Positions 42,578-52,326 are shown, counted from the first letter of the stretch. The stretch is 64,000 bases of DNA from an uncultured Odoribacter sp. (GCA_910589025.1 CAJURM010000003.1:124001-188000); one strand, 5' to 3'. Notes: generated from the sequence alone by a model not told the origin. Translations and numbers: made by a program.

Positions 42578-42585
42578 CAAAGGTA
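42578..42585 (-). promoter_or_regulatory. -7 promoter box of manA
   Basis: The minus strand reads TACCTTTG, an exact consensus match, 57 bp upstream of the manA start codon. It decides against the longer reading frame. Confidence 0.55.
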
Positions 42586-42641
42586 TAATTTATTGAAAAA
42601 GGGTAGATTGAAAATCGGAAATTATTTTAAACAATAAGATT

Positions 42642-43745
42642 ATGAAATGGAGTAGGTTATTTATATTGTCCGTATTTGCGGCAGTGGGGTTGTCATGTAG
42701 TGATAATGATCCGAAAGAACAGGACGGGGAATTGGATATGGAGCAGGTGATGAATAAGAATCTGTATTATAACAAGTGGTTGAATAATAAAGAGGCATAC
42801 ACGACGGAAGGCATGGTGGAGGTTGTTCGCTTTACTTCCGATTGTAAATTGTGGAATGTTGATTTCGGAGGGAAACAGGAAATATTTTGGGGGACATGGA
42901 CGGCTGATGTCAAAGCGAATACACTGGAGGTGGTTTATGAAAATGGAGAAAATGAAACGTGGCATGTGCTGGACTGGAAGAAGGGGGTATTTACGGTGAT
43001 GGTGAACGGCGGAAAGCGGGAATATGTTTCGGAAGGGAACAAAGACGTGGAATATTTGCAGAATCTGACCGGAGATGCGTTTTTACTGACCGAAATAGAC
43101 CGGGAGGGAAGCAGGACCTCTTTGCGTATTGAATTGGAGGGTTCGCAAACCTTAAATGTAAAAGAATCCAAAGTAATATTGGCGAGAAACCAGGTGAGGG
43201 AGTTGAAATATGCGGGCGACCAGGTGATGATAGAAAAAGAGCCTATAGGAGAGGACGTATTGAAAAATTTGGGTATGCCGGGAAAAGGGCGGGACATTAT
43301 TTTTTATGTGAATGAGGGGAACGGGCGTGAATTTAAGTTTTCCGATTATGTTTCCGAGGCAGGATTCGCAAAAGTGGAGTATGAGGCTTTTGATTTGCGG
43401 GCAAGCAATACCAGCAGTAATATTACGGTTAGGTGGAGAAACCCCTATGTGGATGAGGATGTTTGTTATCAGGTGGAAATATTGTCGGAGGATGAGAAAA
43501 TTTCATATTTTAAAAGCGATTATCTGGAAAAAAACAGGCTGTTTTTAGATATTGATAGTAATACCAAAACCATGTCGGGTACCTTAAATGACATCCGGAA
43601 GTTAATTGAGCAGGGCAGGGGAGGTAAGTTTATGATTCGTTGGTCGGTGGTGATGCTGGAATCCGGAGTGCCTTTGACTAGCAACAACAGCTACATCAAT
43701 CGTCAGGCGGTGGCGAATGTTTCGGTTTTACAAGTTCTGAATTAA
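42642..43745 (+). CDS. Hypothetical lipoprotein
   Basis: The 367-residue protein has a lipoprotein signal peptide (lipobox LSC, Cys19). It is followed by SDNDPKEQDGELD, an acidic stretch just after the cysteine that resembles the Bacteroidetes lipoprotein export signal for surface display. Residues about 35-130 look like a lipocalin-type beta domain (short strands with WGTWTADVKANTLEVVYENG). The remainder (about 140-365) is beta-rich, with SSNITVRWRNPYVDEDVCYQVEIL suggesting a fibronectin-III-like sandwich. No family was recognised. Its stop overlaps the convergent esterase gene by 4 bp. Confidence 0.75.
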   Translation: MKWSRLFILSVFAAVGLSCSDNDPKEQDGELDMEQVMNKNLYYNKWLNNKEAYTTEGMVEVVRFTSDCKLWNVDFGGKQEIFWGTWTADVKANTLEVVYENGENETWHVLDWKKGVFTVMVNGGKREYVSEGNKDVEYLQNLTGDAFLLTEIDREGSRTSLRIELEGSQTLNVKESKVILARNQVRELKYAGDQVMIEKEPIGEDVLKNLGMPGKGRDIIFYVNEGNGREFKFSDYVSEAGFAKVEYEAFDLRASNTSSNITVRWRNPYVDEDVCYQVEILSEDEKISYFKSDYLEKNRLFLDIDSNTKTMSGTLNDIRKLIEQGRGGKFMIRWSVVMLESGVPLTSNNSYINRQAVANVSVLQVLN

Positions 43746-44509
43746 GCCTGATTCAGGTAGGATAATATCATTTCCGTTAGCTTTTCCGGTTGTTCTATAT
43801 GTAACCAATGGCCCGTTTCAGGTATATTGGACAGCAGGGCAGCCGGAAAATTTTTTTTGAGTATTTCGGAATCCGGAATATAAGGGGAATCTCCTCCTTT
43901 AATAAACAGGATTTCTTTCGTGTAGCGTTTTTCTGTTTCTTGCCAGGACAGTAAATCCTCTTTGGCGTGGAGCAACGCCTTTGCGTTTATCCGCCAATGG
44001 AAATGCCCTTGTTGCCGGGTGATGTTTTTCAGGATAATTTGCTGTTCCCGTATGGAGGGAAAATGTAAGGCAAGATGTTGCCGAAGTGTTTCGTAAGAGG
44101 AAAACTGATGCAGGTTTGCCGTATGTAGGAAATGGAATAAGCGTTGGTGTTCCTCAGAAAGGGAATAGCTTTTCGGTGCTATGTCAAGAATAATATTCCG
44201 GGCGGTCAGTGTAGGATCATTCAGTGCAAGTAACATAGCAACCTTACCACCCATCGAATGTCCGACCAGATGCGGTTTTACGGATAAACGGAGTGTGTCA
44301 ATCAGTCCTGCCACATCGTCTGCCAGGGCTGTGTAAGTATGTTCCGGATGGTGGGGGGAATGGCCGTGATTCCGTAAATCGGGGAGGATTACCCGGAAAA
44401 AGGGACTTAACAAATGGGCTATCGGCAACCAGTTGTCCGAGGCACCGTAAAGACCGTGCAAGATAATTATCGGGTAACCGCTGCCTTCTTCTCTGTAAAA
44501 TAGTCTCAT
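43742..44509 (-). CDS. Alpha/beta-hydrolase esterase, YbfF-like
   Basis: The 255-residue cytoplasmic hydrolase has IILHGLYGASDNWLPIA (oxyanion hole, about residues 15-30), LPDLRNHGHSPHH, the nucleophile elbow LVGHSMGGKVAM (Ser about 89), an aspartate in FIKGGDSPYI and the final histidine in ETGHWLHIEQPE. This pattern matches E. coli YbfF, a broad esterase with acyl-CoA thioesterase activity. It is single, convergent with the lipoprotein gene and followed upstream by the frd cluster on the same strand. Confidence 0.88.
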   Translation of the reverse strand: MRLFYREEGSGYPIIILHGLYGASDNWLPIAHLLSPFFRVILPDLRNHGHSPHHPEHTYTALADDVAGLIDTLRLSVKPHLVGHSMGGKVAMLLALNDPTLTARNIILDIAPKSYSLSEEHQRLFHFLHTANLHQFSSYETLRQHLALHFPSIREQQIILKNITRQQGHFHWRINAKALLHAKEDLLSWQETEKRYTKEILFIKGGDSPYIPDSEILKKNFPAALLSNIPETGHWLHIEQPEKLTEMILSYLNQA

Positions 44510-44525
44510 AAGGTTGGAAATAAAT

Positions 44526-44555
44526 CAAGGGTGCCAAATTGTATTGACACCCTTG
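44526..44555 (-). terminator. Hairpin downstream of frdB
   Basis: caagggtg (44526-44533) and cacccttg (44548-44555) form an 8-bp stem extended by caa/ttg after a 1x1 mismatch. Only a weak T-rich stretch follows on the minus strand. It is a plausible end of the frdCAB transcript. Confidence 0.5.
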
Positions 44556-44579
44556 GGTTGCAGTATCGCTATGAAACTC

Positions 44580-45341
44580 TTAATCTTTCAGTTTTGCCTT
44601 TAAGAATTCCCGGTTTAGGCGGGCGATGTGCTGTATGGAAATACTTTTCGGGCATTCCATTTCGCAGGCACCGGTGTTAGTACAGTTTCCGAAACCGAGT
44701 TCATCCATTTTGGCAACCATCGCTTTGGCTCTGCGTGCGGCTTCCACTTTTCCCTGGGGCAACAAAGCCAATTGGGAAACCTTGGCAGCTACAAAAAGCA
44801 TAGCGGAGGAGTTCTTGCAGGTAGCGGCACAGGCACCGCAACCGATACAGGCAGCAGCGTCCATCGCTTCTTCTGCGTTGTCGTTGGAGATGGGGATGGC
44901 ATTGCCGTCGGGTACACCTCCGGTATTAACGGATACATATCCTCCTGCCTGGAGAATCTTATCGTATGCCTGACGGTCGACGATAAGGTCTTTGATTACG
45001 GGGAATGCTCCGCAACGCCACGGTTCTATGGTAATCGTAGCGCCATCCTGGAAACGGCGCATGTGTAACTGGCAAGTCGTTACATCGTCATCGGGACCAT
45101 GGGCTCTTCCGTCAATGAACAAACTGCAAGTACCGCAAATTCCTTCCCGGCAATCGTGGTCGAAAGCTACCGGTTCCTTGTTTTCGCTTACCAACTGTTC
45201 GTTCAGAATATCCAGCATTTCAAGAAATGAAGTACCGGTAGAAATATCATGGATCTTGTATGTTTCAAACGCGCCTTTGGATTTGGCATCTTTTTGACGC
45301 CATACCTTAAGTGTCAGTTCTTTTAATATTTTATCTGCCAT
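44580..45341 (-). CDS. frdB: Fumarate reductase / succinate dehydrogenase iron-sulfur subunit
   Basis: Electron-transfer subunit of complex II, 253 residues. The [2Fe-2S] ferredoxin domain has HDCREGICGTCSLFIDGRAH (about residues 62-80). The C-terminal domain binds [4Fe-4S] and [3Fe-4S] clusters through CIGCGACAATCKNSSAML and NTGACEMECPKSI. In anaerobic Bacteroidales the complex runs as a menaquinol:fumarate reductase producing succinate; the sequence alone does not fix direction. It is the last gene of C-A-B on the minus strand, 49 bp after frdA. Confidence 0.95.
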   Translation of the reverse strand: MADKILKELTLKVWRQKDAKSKGAFETYKIHDISTGTSFLEMLDILNEQLVSENKEPVAFDHDCREGICGTCSLFIDGRAHGPDDDVTTCQLHMRRFQDGATITIEPWRCGAFPVIKDLIVDRQAYDKILQAGGYVSVNTGGVPDGNAIPISNDNAEEAMDAAACIGCGACAATCKNSSAMLFVAAKVSQLALLPQGKVEAARRAKAMVAKMDELGFGNCTNTGACEMECPKSISIQHIARLNREFLKAKLKD

Positions 45342-45390
45342 AATCTTAAAATTTATTGTTCCTGTAAATCAGAACGGAACATGTTCATTG

Positions 45391-47331
45391 TTATTTATAG
45401 GAACGCTGTGTTAATTGAACATTTTCGAACTCTAACTCTTCTTTGTGTAACTCCGGAGCCGTATTTTCTCCTTTGTATTCCCATACGGAAACATATTTGA
45501 AGTGTTCGTCGTCACGTTTGGCTTCCCCTTCTTCGGTAACGGATTCCAGACGGCAGTGACCTCCGCAGGATTCGTTCCGGTCGAGGGCGTCATGAGCCAT
45601 CAGGTCTGCCAATTCGATGAAGTCAGCCACACGGCCAGCTTTTTCCAGTTCGTTGTTCATGGCAGAGAATTCACCTACCACTCGAAGGTCTTTGTAGAAT
45701 TCTTCTTTCAATTCGGCAATCAGCTCAATGGCCTTTTTCAGTCCGCTGGCTTCGCGTGCCATACCGATGTAATCCCACATGATGTGTCCCAGTTGTTTGT
45801 GGAAATGGTCAGGGGATTTCGTTCCTTTTATATCATAGAGTTTGCGCAGACGGTCGGTAACGTGTTTTTCTGCTTCTTCAAATTCCGGTGTGTTGGTCTG
45901 AATTTTCGGAGTCTGGATTTCTTTTGCCAGGTAATCTCCGATGGTGTAAGGCAGGATGAAATATCCATCTGCCAATCCCTGCATCAGGGCAGAAGCACCC
46001 AGACGGTTTGCACCGTGGTCAGAGAAGTTACATTCTCCGATGGCATACAACCCCGGGATGGTCGTCATCAGGTTGTAATCTACCCAAAGTCCGCCCATAG
46101 AATAGTGGATAGCCGGGTAAATCATCATCGGATTTTCATACGGGTCAACAGCCGTAATTTTTTCATACATCTGGAACAGGTTGCCGTAGCGTTTTTCAAT
46201 CGTGTCGCGACCTAACTGCTGGATGGCATATTTGAAATCCAGGAATACAGCTTTACCGGTGTTGTTCACACCAAATCCGGCATCACATCTTTCTTTTGCA
46301 GCACGGGAAGCAACGTCACGGGGCACCAAGTTTCCGAATGCCGGGTAACGGCGTTCCAGATAGAAATCGCGGTCTTCGTCCGGAATATCGTTCGGGTGTT
46401 TTGTTCCTGCCTGTAATGCTTTGGCATCTTCGATTTTTTTCGGTACCCATACACGACCGTCGTTACGCAGGGATTCAGACATCAGCGTCAGTTTACTCTG
46501 CTGTTCTCCGTGAACAGGGATACAGGTCGGGTGAATCTGTACGAAACAGGGATTACCGAACATGGCACCTCTTTTATAGGCTTGCCATGCAGCACTTCCG
46601 TTACATCCCATAGCGTTGGTAGACAAGAAGAATACATTTCCGTAACCTCCGGTTGCCAATACTACGGCATGTGCTCCGAAACGTTCAATTTTTCCCGTAA
46701 CCAGGTTGCGGGAAATCACACCGCGGGCTTTGCCGTCAACAACAACTACATCAAGTACTTCGTGACGGTTGTATACTTTGATTTTTCCTTTTTCGATCTG
46801 CCGGTTCATAGCTCCGTAGCAGCCCAACAGCAATTGTTGTCCCGTTTGACCGCGGGCATAGAATGTACGGCTTACCAATGCACCACCAAAAGAACGGTTG
46901 GCCAACAAACCGCCGTATTCGCGGGCAAAAGGAACACCTTGAGCAACACACTGGTCGATGATGGCGTTACTTACTTCCGCCAGGCGGTATACATTGGCTT
47001 CGCGGGCGCGATAGTCACCTCCTTTGATGGTTTCATAAAATAACCGGAAGACAGAGTCATTGTCGTTCGGATAGTTTTTGGCTGCGTTGATACCTCCCTG
47101 GGCGGCGATAGAGTGTGCTCGGCGGGGAGAATCCTGGTAACAGAAAGCTGTTACATTGTAGCCTAATTCAGCTAAACTGGCAGCAGCGGAGCCTCCGGCT
47201 AATCCGGTACCTACAACGATAACATCAAGTTTTTTCTTGTTTGCCGGGCTTACAACGCCGATGTGGGCCTTGTGGGCAGACCATTTGTCTTTTAACGGGC
47301 CGGCAGGTATTTTAGCATCTAATATTGACAT
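45391..47331 (-). CDS. frdA: Fumarate reductase / succinate dehydrogenase flavoprotein subunit
   Basis: Catalytic subunit of complex II, 646 residues. FAD-binding GTGLAGGSAAASLAELGY is at about residues 40-57. The flavin-linked histidine lies in RRAHSIAAQGGINAAKNY, substrate-binding residues in HPTCIPVHGEQQ, and the capping-domain Arg in DRDFYLERRYPAFGNLVPRDVASR. IYPAIHYSMGGLWVDYNLMTTIPGLYAIGECNFSDHGANRLGA is split here only for reading; it is the family's C-terminal FAD loop. The size and motifs are those of B-type enzymes (Wolinella FrdA-like). Confidence 0.95.
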   Translation of the reverse strand: MSILDAKIPAGPLKDKWSAHKAHIGVVSPANKKKLDVIVVGTGLAGGSAAASLAELGYNVTAFCYQDSPRRAHSIAAQGGINAAKNYPNDNDSVFRLFYETIKGGDYRAREANVYRLAEVSNAIIDQCVAQGVPFAREYGGLLANRSFGGALVSRTFYARGQTGQQLLLGCYGAMNRQIEKGKIKVYNRHEVLDVVVVDGKARGVISRNLVTGKIERFGAHAVVLATGGYGNVFFLSTNAMGCNGSAAWQAYKRGAMFGNPCFVQIHPTCIPVHGEQQSKLTLMSESLRNDGRVWVPKKIEDAKALQAGTKHPNDIPDEDRDFYLERRYPAFGNLVPRDVASRAAKERCDAGFGVNNTGKAVFLDFKYAIQQLGRDTIEKRYGNLFQMYEKITAVDPYENPMMIYPAIHYSMGGLWVDYNLMTTIPGLYAIGECNFSDHGANRLGASALMQGLADGYFILPYTIGDYLAKEIQTPKIQTNTPEFEEAEKHVTDRLRKLYDIKGTKSPDHFHKQLGHIMWDYIGMAREASGLKKAIELIAELKEEFYKDLRVVGEFSAMNNELEKAGRVADFIELADLMAHDALDRNESCGGHCRLESVTEEGEAKRDDEHFKYVSVWEYKGENTAPELHKEELEFENVQLTQRSYK

Positions 47332-47374
47332 AACTAAGTAGTTTTAAATTTTTGATTTAATGTGGATTGAGGGA

Positions 47375-48010
47375 TTAGTTTCCGAAAATCAGAAAATAAA
47401 CCGGAATAATGCTGAAGCCGACAGCAAACACAATCGCAAAGAAATAGGCTACATATTCCAGGCGTTTTCTCCAAATATCGTTGGAAAAACCGATAGACTG
47501 GAAAGCGGACCAGAATCCGTGGGAAAGGTGAAGTCCCAACAGAATGGCGGCAATGATGTAAACTACTGCATACAACGGCTGCATCAGGGTGGTACTTACC
47601 AGTTCATATTGGCTGGTGACTTCGCTGAATTTGAAGTAATACCAGAAATTGCAGATGTGCAGTACTAAGAATGCCAGCACCAATGCTCCCAGGATATACA
47701 TGTTGCGGGAAGGCCACGTACAGTTCTGTGACTGTTTACGCAGGGCGTATTTCTGCGGACGGGCTTTTTGGTTCTGAATGGTCAGGATACTTGCCCACAC
47801 GATATGGATGATGAAGCCTAAAGCCAGGATGGGTTCGATTACTTTGATAAAGGGCAATTCCATGAATTCACATCCCGCGTTGAAGGCGTCCGGGCCGACA
47901 AGTAACAGCAGATTCACCGATAAGTGAATGCACAAAAACAAAATCAGAAAAAGTCCTGATAAGCTCATGATGACTTTTTTCCCGATTGAGGTAGTCAAAA
48001 AATTACTCAT
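47375..48010 (-). CDS. frdC: Fumarate reductase / succinate dehydrogenase cytochrome b subunit (type B)
   Basis: The single membrane subunit (211 residues, five helices) anchors complex II and binds two hemes b and menaquinone. Histidines in the helices (CIHLSVNLLL, IIHIVWASIL, LHICNFWYYF, LHLSHGFWSAFQS) are the expected heme ligands. One anchor subunit of this size with five helices defines the B-type complex. It is the first gene of the frdCAB operon, 43 bp before frdA, with a -7 box at 48057-48064. Confidence 0.93.
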   Translation of the reverse strand: MSNFLTTSIGKKVIMSLSGLFLILFLCIHLSVNLLLLVGPDAFNAGCEFMELPFIKVIEPILALGFIIHIVWASILTIQNQKARPQKYALRKQSQNCTWPSRNMYILGALVLAFLVLHICNFWYYFKFSEVTSQYELVSTTLMQPLYAVVYIIAAILLGLHLSHGFWSAFQSIGFSNDIWRKRLEYVAYFFAIVFAVGFSIIPVYFLIFGN

Positions 48011-48056
48011 AATTTATTCTATTTATTAATAACTGGTTAAATTTTCTGTTCATGTG

Positions 48057-48064
48057 CAAAAGTA
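48057..48064 (-). promoter_or_regulatory. -7 promoter box of frdCAB
   Basis: The minus strand reads TACTTTTG, an exact TAnnTTTG match, 46 bp upstream of the frdC start. Confidence 0.5.
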
Positions 48065-48115
48065 TCTTTTTTCTTTGATTTTGCCATGAATCAATAAAGA
48101 AAAGTGTCATTAATT

Positions 48116-51097
48116 CTATTTGTCTTTCAAAGCGCGGTAAATGGCACTTTGGATAGTGGTCCGGATATTTTCGTCGGTGAGTTTTGTGTTGAATTCGTTG
48201 GGATAAGTCCGGTTGGAGAGAAAGATATAAATCAGTTGGTTTTCCGGGTCAACCCATGCCATTGTACCTGTGAACCCGGTGTGTCCGTAGCTGGATGCCG
48301 GGGCTTCTTTACAGGTAGGGCCTATTTTCTTTTCGTCCATTTCGGGCTTGTCAAATCCCAATCCCCGTCGGTTATTCGGGAAACAATCCGTTTTTTGAGT
48401 AAAAAGCTCCAATGTGGCAGGGGTTAACAGTTGTTCGCCTCCGTAACTTCCTTTATTTAAATACAGTGCCATAATTTTTGCCAGGTCTTCTGCTGTGGAA
48501 AACAGTCCGGCATGTCCTGCAACGCCACCCAACAAGGCAGCCATGGGGTCGTGGACATAGCCCTTGATTTCTTTCTTCCGGTAAAGTTTGTCGACGCAGG
48601 AGGGAACGATATAATCGCCGGGCAGACGTTTGTCGGCTAAAAAGTCCGTGTGACAGGTGCCCAATTTTTCATAGAACCAGTTTTTAGCCAGGACGTCCAA
48701 TGAGGAATCTGTCTGGTGTTCCGCTATTTTTTGCAGGAGGATAAATCCTAAGTCACTGTAAGTATATTCTTTTTTCGGATTCAGTTCCGAGCGGATCATT
48801 TGGGCCATGACAGTGTCCCGGTATCCTGTAAAGAGATATAACCCGGGGGTAAACGCTTGATAGCCTGGGCGGGGCGTGTGTGATAACGTGCTGTCTTTGA
48901 ATTGATAGCCGGGGTTGGCAAATAGATGGTCCTTTAGTTTTTGGGTATTGTACTTAGTCGGTGCTTTTGTGAAAAGGGGACCGGGAAGTTTTTCCATATC
49001 GATGGGTTCGGAAAAAGCAGGAAAAAAACTTTTCAGTCCGGCATTGTGGGCTAAAATTTCCTTTAGCGTAATCTTTTCTTTATTTGAGCCTTGTAAGAGG
49101 GGATAATAGCGGCAGGCCGGTGTGTCTATGGCGATTTTTCCCTGATCATAGAGTTTCATGATAACCGGTAATGTGGCTGCTATTTTTGTGATGGAAGCAA
49201 TGTCATAAATATTGGAAGTGTGGTTGGCTTTGTGTTTTTCGTACGTATTGTATCCGAAAGCTTTATTGTATATGATATAATTGTCTTTGGCTATGAGTAC
49301 CTGGCAACCGGGAGTGCTTTTTATGCGGATTGCGGCTTTGCATATCGAGTCTACAGAGGGCAGGAGTGCTGCTGATACACCGCACATTTCAGGAAGAGCA
49401 TAGCCCAGACGGCTTTTTTCTGTCGGGATACCTGTTCCCGCGGGATACTCCGGAGTGATGGAGACTGGCAGTTGTCCGGTCACCGGGATGCCTCCGAAGA
49501 TGGCTTGCGCTGCGAACGTTCTTGGGTAAAGGTGATCTTCATAGCTGACGAGTATGGCGTCTATCGGAAGGTGTATGTACGGTTTTAGCCCATAGGGGAT
49601 TGCCGGATGACAGAGGATGATCCTTTTCCCTTTCAGCCGGGTGATGAGTTGTGACAACTCCGGCGAGTAACCGTACTGACGTGCCATCCGGTCGGATGCA
49701 CTGTTATTGTACAGGATGATACAGTTGTAGGGTGCCAGTTTCCGGACCAATTTTTGCATTGCGTCGTCCGAAATGTTTTTGGGGGTGACGAAATGTTTCA
49801 CCCGGGTATATTTGTCTAAGGTGGTTTGAAATGTGTTGATTTCGTCCGCACCGAAATGCAGGGAGGCTATTTTTAGTGTGTCCAGACATTTCAGAGGCAA
49901 CAGCGCCTCCTTGTTTTTGATGAGTGTAATAGCGTTTTTATAGAGTTCCTGTTTCAAGGCAAAATCTTCGGGACGGTTTAATCGGGACCACAATTGTCCG
50001 GTAGGTAAAGGGTGAATGGAAGACCGGACGTACTGACGTTTTGTGTTCAGTATTTTTCGGCATCGGGCTTCTATCTCCTCTTCCGAAATCAGACTGTCCC
50101 GGAGGGCTTTTTTTATTTGGCCGACAGCCCGGTCAATATTTTCAGGGAAAAGCAGAATATCATTTCCTGCCCGGAGGGCTTTTACCTCGGCGGTTCCTTT
50201 TTCCAGCCCTTGGCTGACACCTTTCATATTCATGGCATCCGTAAAACAGAGACCGTTAAAGCCGAGCCGTTCATGTAGCCAGTAACTCACAATGCGGGGC
50301 GATAATGTGGCGGGAATCCGGGCCGAATCCAAAGCTTTTACGTTCAGATGGGCAACCATAACAGCGGGCAGTGAGTCCTGGATTAACTTCTTGAAAGGAT
50401 ATAATTCAATCGAATCCAGACGATTCAAGTCGTGAGAAATGACAGGAAGGGAGATGTGGGAATCCGTGTCCGTATCGCCGTGTCCGGGGAAATGTTTCAC
50501 TACGGGGAGCACTTGAGAAGACAGACTTCCGGCGATATACATGGCTGTTTTTCGGTATACATTCTCCGGATTTTCTCCGAAAGAACGTGTACCGATAACC
50601 GGATTGGCGGGATTATTATTGATGTCTGCCACCGGGGCAAAATTCACGTGTACGCCTGTTTCTTTGCAATGGTGGGCAATAGCCTGGCCTAAACGGTAAA
50701 TCAGTGAGTCATTTGTTACGGCGCCGTTGATAAGCATTTGGGGAAATTCCATTGCACTTTGCAGGCGCCATCCCAAACCATGTTCCGCGTCAATCCCAAT
50801 CAGCAAGGGATATTTGCTGATTTTCTGAAAGGCATTGACCATTTCGACCTGTCTGACAGGCTCCCCTTGGAAGAAAATCAACCCGCCGATGTGGTATTTC
50901 CGGATGATTCCTTCGATTTTTTCCTGGTACTCCTTGTCTTTATTGCTGTATACGGCAATCATAAAGAGCTGTCCGATTTTTTCGTCCAGAGTCATGGCGC
51001 GCAGCGTCTCTTCGGACCAGTCCGGAACTTGCGGACGGTTTCCACGGCTTGATAAACTGAAAATCAGAATAAAAAATACAATACAAACTTTCTGCAT
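48116..51097 (-). CDS. Fusion of NagZ-like GH3 beta-N-acetylhexosaminidase and class-C beta-lactamase-type serine hydrolase
   Basis: Two exported enzymes in one chain (993 residues from MQKVCIVFFILIF; the longer frame from 51211 starts upstream of a -7 box and is rejected). After the signal peptide, residues about 25-560 are GH3. KHFPGHGDTDTDSH (201-214) contains the Asp-His acid/base dyad peculiar to NagZ, and CFTDAMNMKG carries the nucleophile Asp287. Residues about 580-990 are a penicillin-binding/esterase domain with SITK (Ser635, Lys638), a YSD second motif and HTG at the third. Such fusions are known in Bacteroidetes and are thought to act on peptidoglycan fragments in the periplasm, removing GlcNAc and possibly trimming or sensing peptides. 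The mpl gene at 58965 belongs to the same recycling theme. Confidence 0.9.
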   Translation of the reverse strand: MQKVCIVFFILIFSLSSRGNRPQVPDWSEETLRAMTLDEKIGQLFMIAVYSNKDKEYQEKIEGIIRKYHIGGLIFFQGEPVRQVEMVNAFQKISKYPLLIGIDAEHGLGWRLQSAMEFPQMLINGAVTNDSLIYRLGQAIAHHCKETGVHVNFAPVADINNNPANPVIGTRSFGENPENVYRKTAMYIAGSLSSQVLPVVKHFPGHGDTDTDSHISLPVISHDLNRLDSIELYPFKKLIQDSLPAVMVAHLNVKALDSARIPATLSPRIVSYWLHERLGFNGLCFTDAMNMKGVSQGLEKGTAEVKALRAGNDILLFPENIDRAVGQIKKALRDSLISEEEIEARCRKILNTKRQYVRSSIHPLPTGQLWSRLNRPEDFALKQELYKNAITLIKNKEALLPLKCLDTLKIASLHFGADEINTFQTTLDKYTRVKHFVTPKNISDDAMQKLVRKLAPYNCIILYNNSASDRMARQYGYSPELSQLITRLKGKRIILCHPAIPYGLKPYIHLPIDAILVSYEDHLYPRTFAAQAIFGGIPVTGQLPVSITPEYPAGTGIPTEKSRLGYALPEMCGVSAALLPSVDSICKAAIRIKSTPGCQVLIAKDNYIIYNKAFGYNTYEKHKANHTSNIYDIASITKIAATLPVIMKLYDQGKIAIDTPACRYYPLLQGSNKEKITLKEILAHNAGLKSFFPAFSEPIDMEKLPGPLFTKAPTKYNTQKLKDHLFANPGYQFKDSTLSHTPRPGYQAFTPGLYLFTGYRDTVMAQMIRSELNPKKEYTYSDLGFILLQKIAEHQTDSSLDVLAKNWFYEKLGTCHTDFLADKRLPGDYIVPSCVDKLYRKKEIKGYVHDPMAALLGGVAGHAGLFSTAEDLAKIMALYLNKGSYGGEQLLTPATLELFTQKTDCFPNNRRGLGFDKPEMDEKKIGPTCKEAPASSYGHTGFTGTMAWVDPENQLIYIFLSNRTYPNEFNTKLTDENIRTTIQSAIYRALKDK

Positions 51098-51164
51098 AAC
51101 GGTGAATTGTACTACAAGGTAAAACCGGAAACCGGGCGGAAAGCATGCCGGGATTACGGGCAGA

Positions 51165-51172
51165 CAAAAATA
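51165..51172 (-). promoter_or_regulatory. -7 promoter box of the GH3/serine-hydrolase gene
   Basis: The minus strand reads TATTTTTG, an exact match, 67 bp upstream of the start at 51097 and downstream of the alternative start at 51211. It therefore supports the shorter protein. Confidence 0.5.
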
Positions 51173-51231
51173 GTAAAAAGAAGAGGGTAACGAAAGACTC
51201 GATACCCTCATTCATATACTTTAACGCTTTC

Positions 51232-52326
51232 TTATTTCAGTAATTCGGCGATTTTATTTTCCAGTTCCTCGCCGTGTAAGTTGCGGGCTACAATGACATT
51301 GTTTTTATCCAATATTACAATGTGAGGAATACTGCTCACGGCGTATGCCTGTGCTGCTGCGTTGTTCCAATACTGGAGGTCGGAAACCTGGTTCCAGTTT
51401 AAGTGGTCGTCAGCAATGGCTTTTTCCCAGTCTGCTTTGTTGCGGTCCAGGGATACACCGATGATCTCCAGGCCTTTCGGGTGGAATTTTTTGTAAAGTT
51501 TCACCATTTCGGGGTTGGCACGACGGCACGGCCCGCACCAGGATGCCCAGAAATCAATGATTTTTACTTTTCCCTTGATGTCGTATAAAGACAGCGGTTT
51601 GCCTTCCGGAGTGTCCTGGGTGAAATCGGGGGCTACTTTCCCGATGGCTACAGCTTCTAATTTTTCAATTCTTTCGGCAATTTTTTTACCGTATTCGCTG
51701 GCTTTGGCATTTGCTCCCAGGGCGTTGTATTTTTCCTGTAACTCTTTCAGGTCCATGTTGTACATCTTTCCTGCCAGGATATAGGGTGCTACATAACTGT
51801 CCGCGTGGGCTTTAATCAGTTCGGCTTCTTTAATTGAAGAGAGGCTGTCCGCTTTGTCAAATTCGGCGCGGATTTCGTTGGCTTTTTCTTCATTTTTCTC
51901 CTGCATGGCTGCCGAATAGGCTTTGTAAAGTTCGGACTGCTGTTTTCTCAGTTCGTTGGAGATAACGAGATATTCATTCAGAATCTTCTGGTTTTCCGTT
52001 CCTTCTACTTTAGACAGGGCATTATCTTCCGGATTTAAAGTGGCAGTAAACTTTGTATTTTCTACCAGAATCGGAGTACCTCCTCTTTTACCTTCAACAA
52101 TAAGATAGGCATTGGTGGTGTTTTCCACCTTCCCCTGCATGGTGAACTTTCCGGCCTTGATGGGAGCTGTGGACAACGTGTCTGCCGTCCGTCCGCTATA
52201 TTTCACAAGGAATACATTCCCTTCCTGTGCGCCTTCAACGGTTCCGTTGATGGTGTATTGGGTAGTGGGAGTGCAGGCTACCCACGACAGGGCGATAGCT
52301 GCAAAAGGAAATAAGAATTTTTTCAT
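51232..52326 (-). CDS. TlpA/ResA-like thioredoxin lipoprotein with DUF4369 domain
   Basis: Membrane-anchored periplasmic thiol-disulfide oxidoreductase, 364 residues. The lipobox ends at Cys18 (SWVAC). Residues about 22-115 form the DUF4369 beta domain (YTINGTVEGAQEGNVFLVKY). A helical, lysine/glutamate-rich linker follows (120-220), then an AhpC/TSA-thioredoxin fold with APDFTQDTPEGKPLSLYDIKGK and the redox motif FWASWCGPCRRANPEM. The cis-proline is in SSIPHIVIL. Such proteins reduce cysteines in the periplasm of Bacteroidetes. It is 19 bp after the barrel gene and probably in its operon. Confidence 0.9.
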   Translation of the reverse strand: MKKFLFPFAAIALSWVACTPTTQYTINGTVEGAQEGNVFLVKYSGRTADTLSTAPIKAGKFTMQGKVENTTNAYLIVEGKRGGTPILVENTKFTATLNPEDNALSKVEGTENQKILNEYLVISNELRKQQSELYKAYSAAMQEKNEEKANEIRAEFDKADSLSSIKEAELIKAHADSYVAPYILAGKMYNMDLKELQEKYNALGANAKASEYGKKIAERIEKLEAVAIGKVAPDFTQDTPEGKPLSLYDIKGKVKIIDFWASWCGPCRRANPEMVKLYKKFHPKGLEIIGVSLDRNKADWEKAIADDHLNWNQVSDLQYWNNAAAQAYAVSSIPHIVILDKNNVIVARNLHGEELENKIAELLK

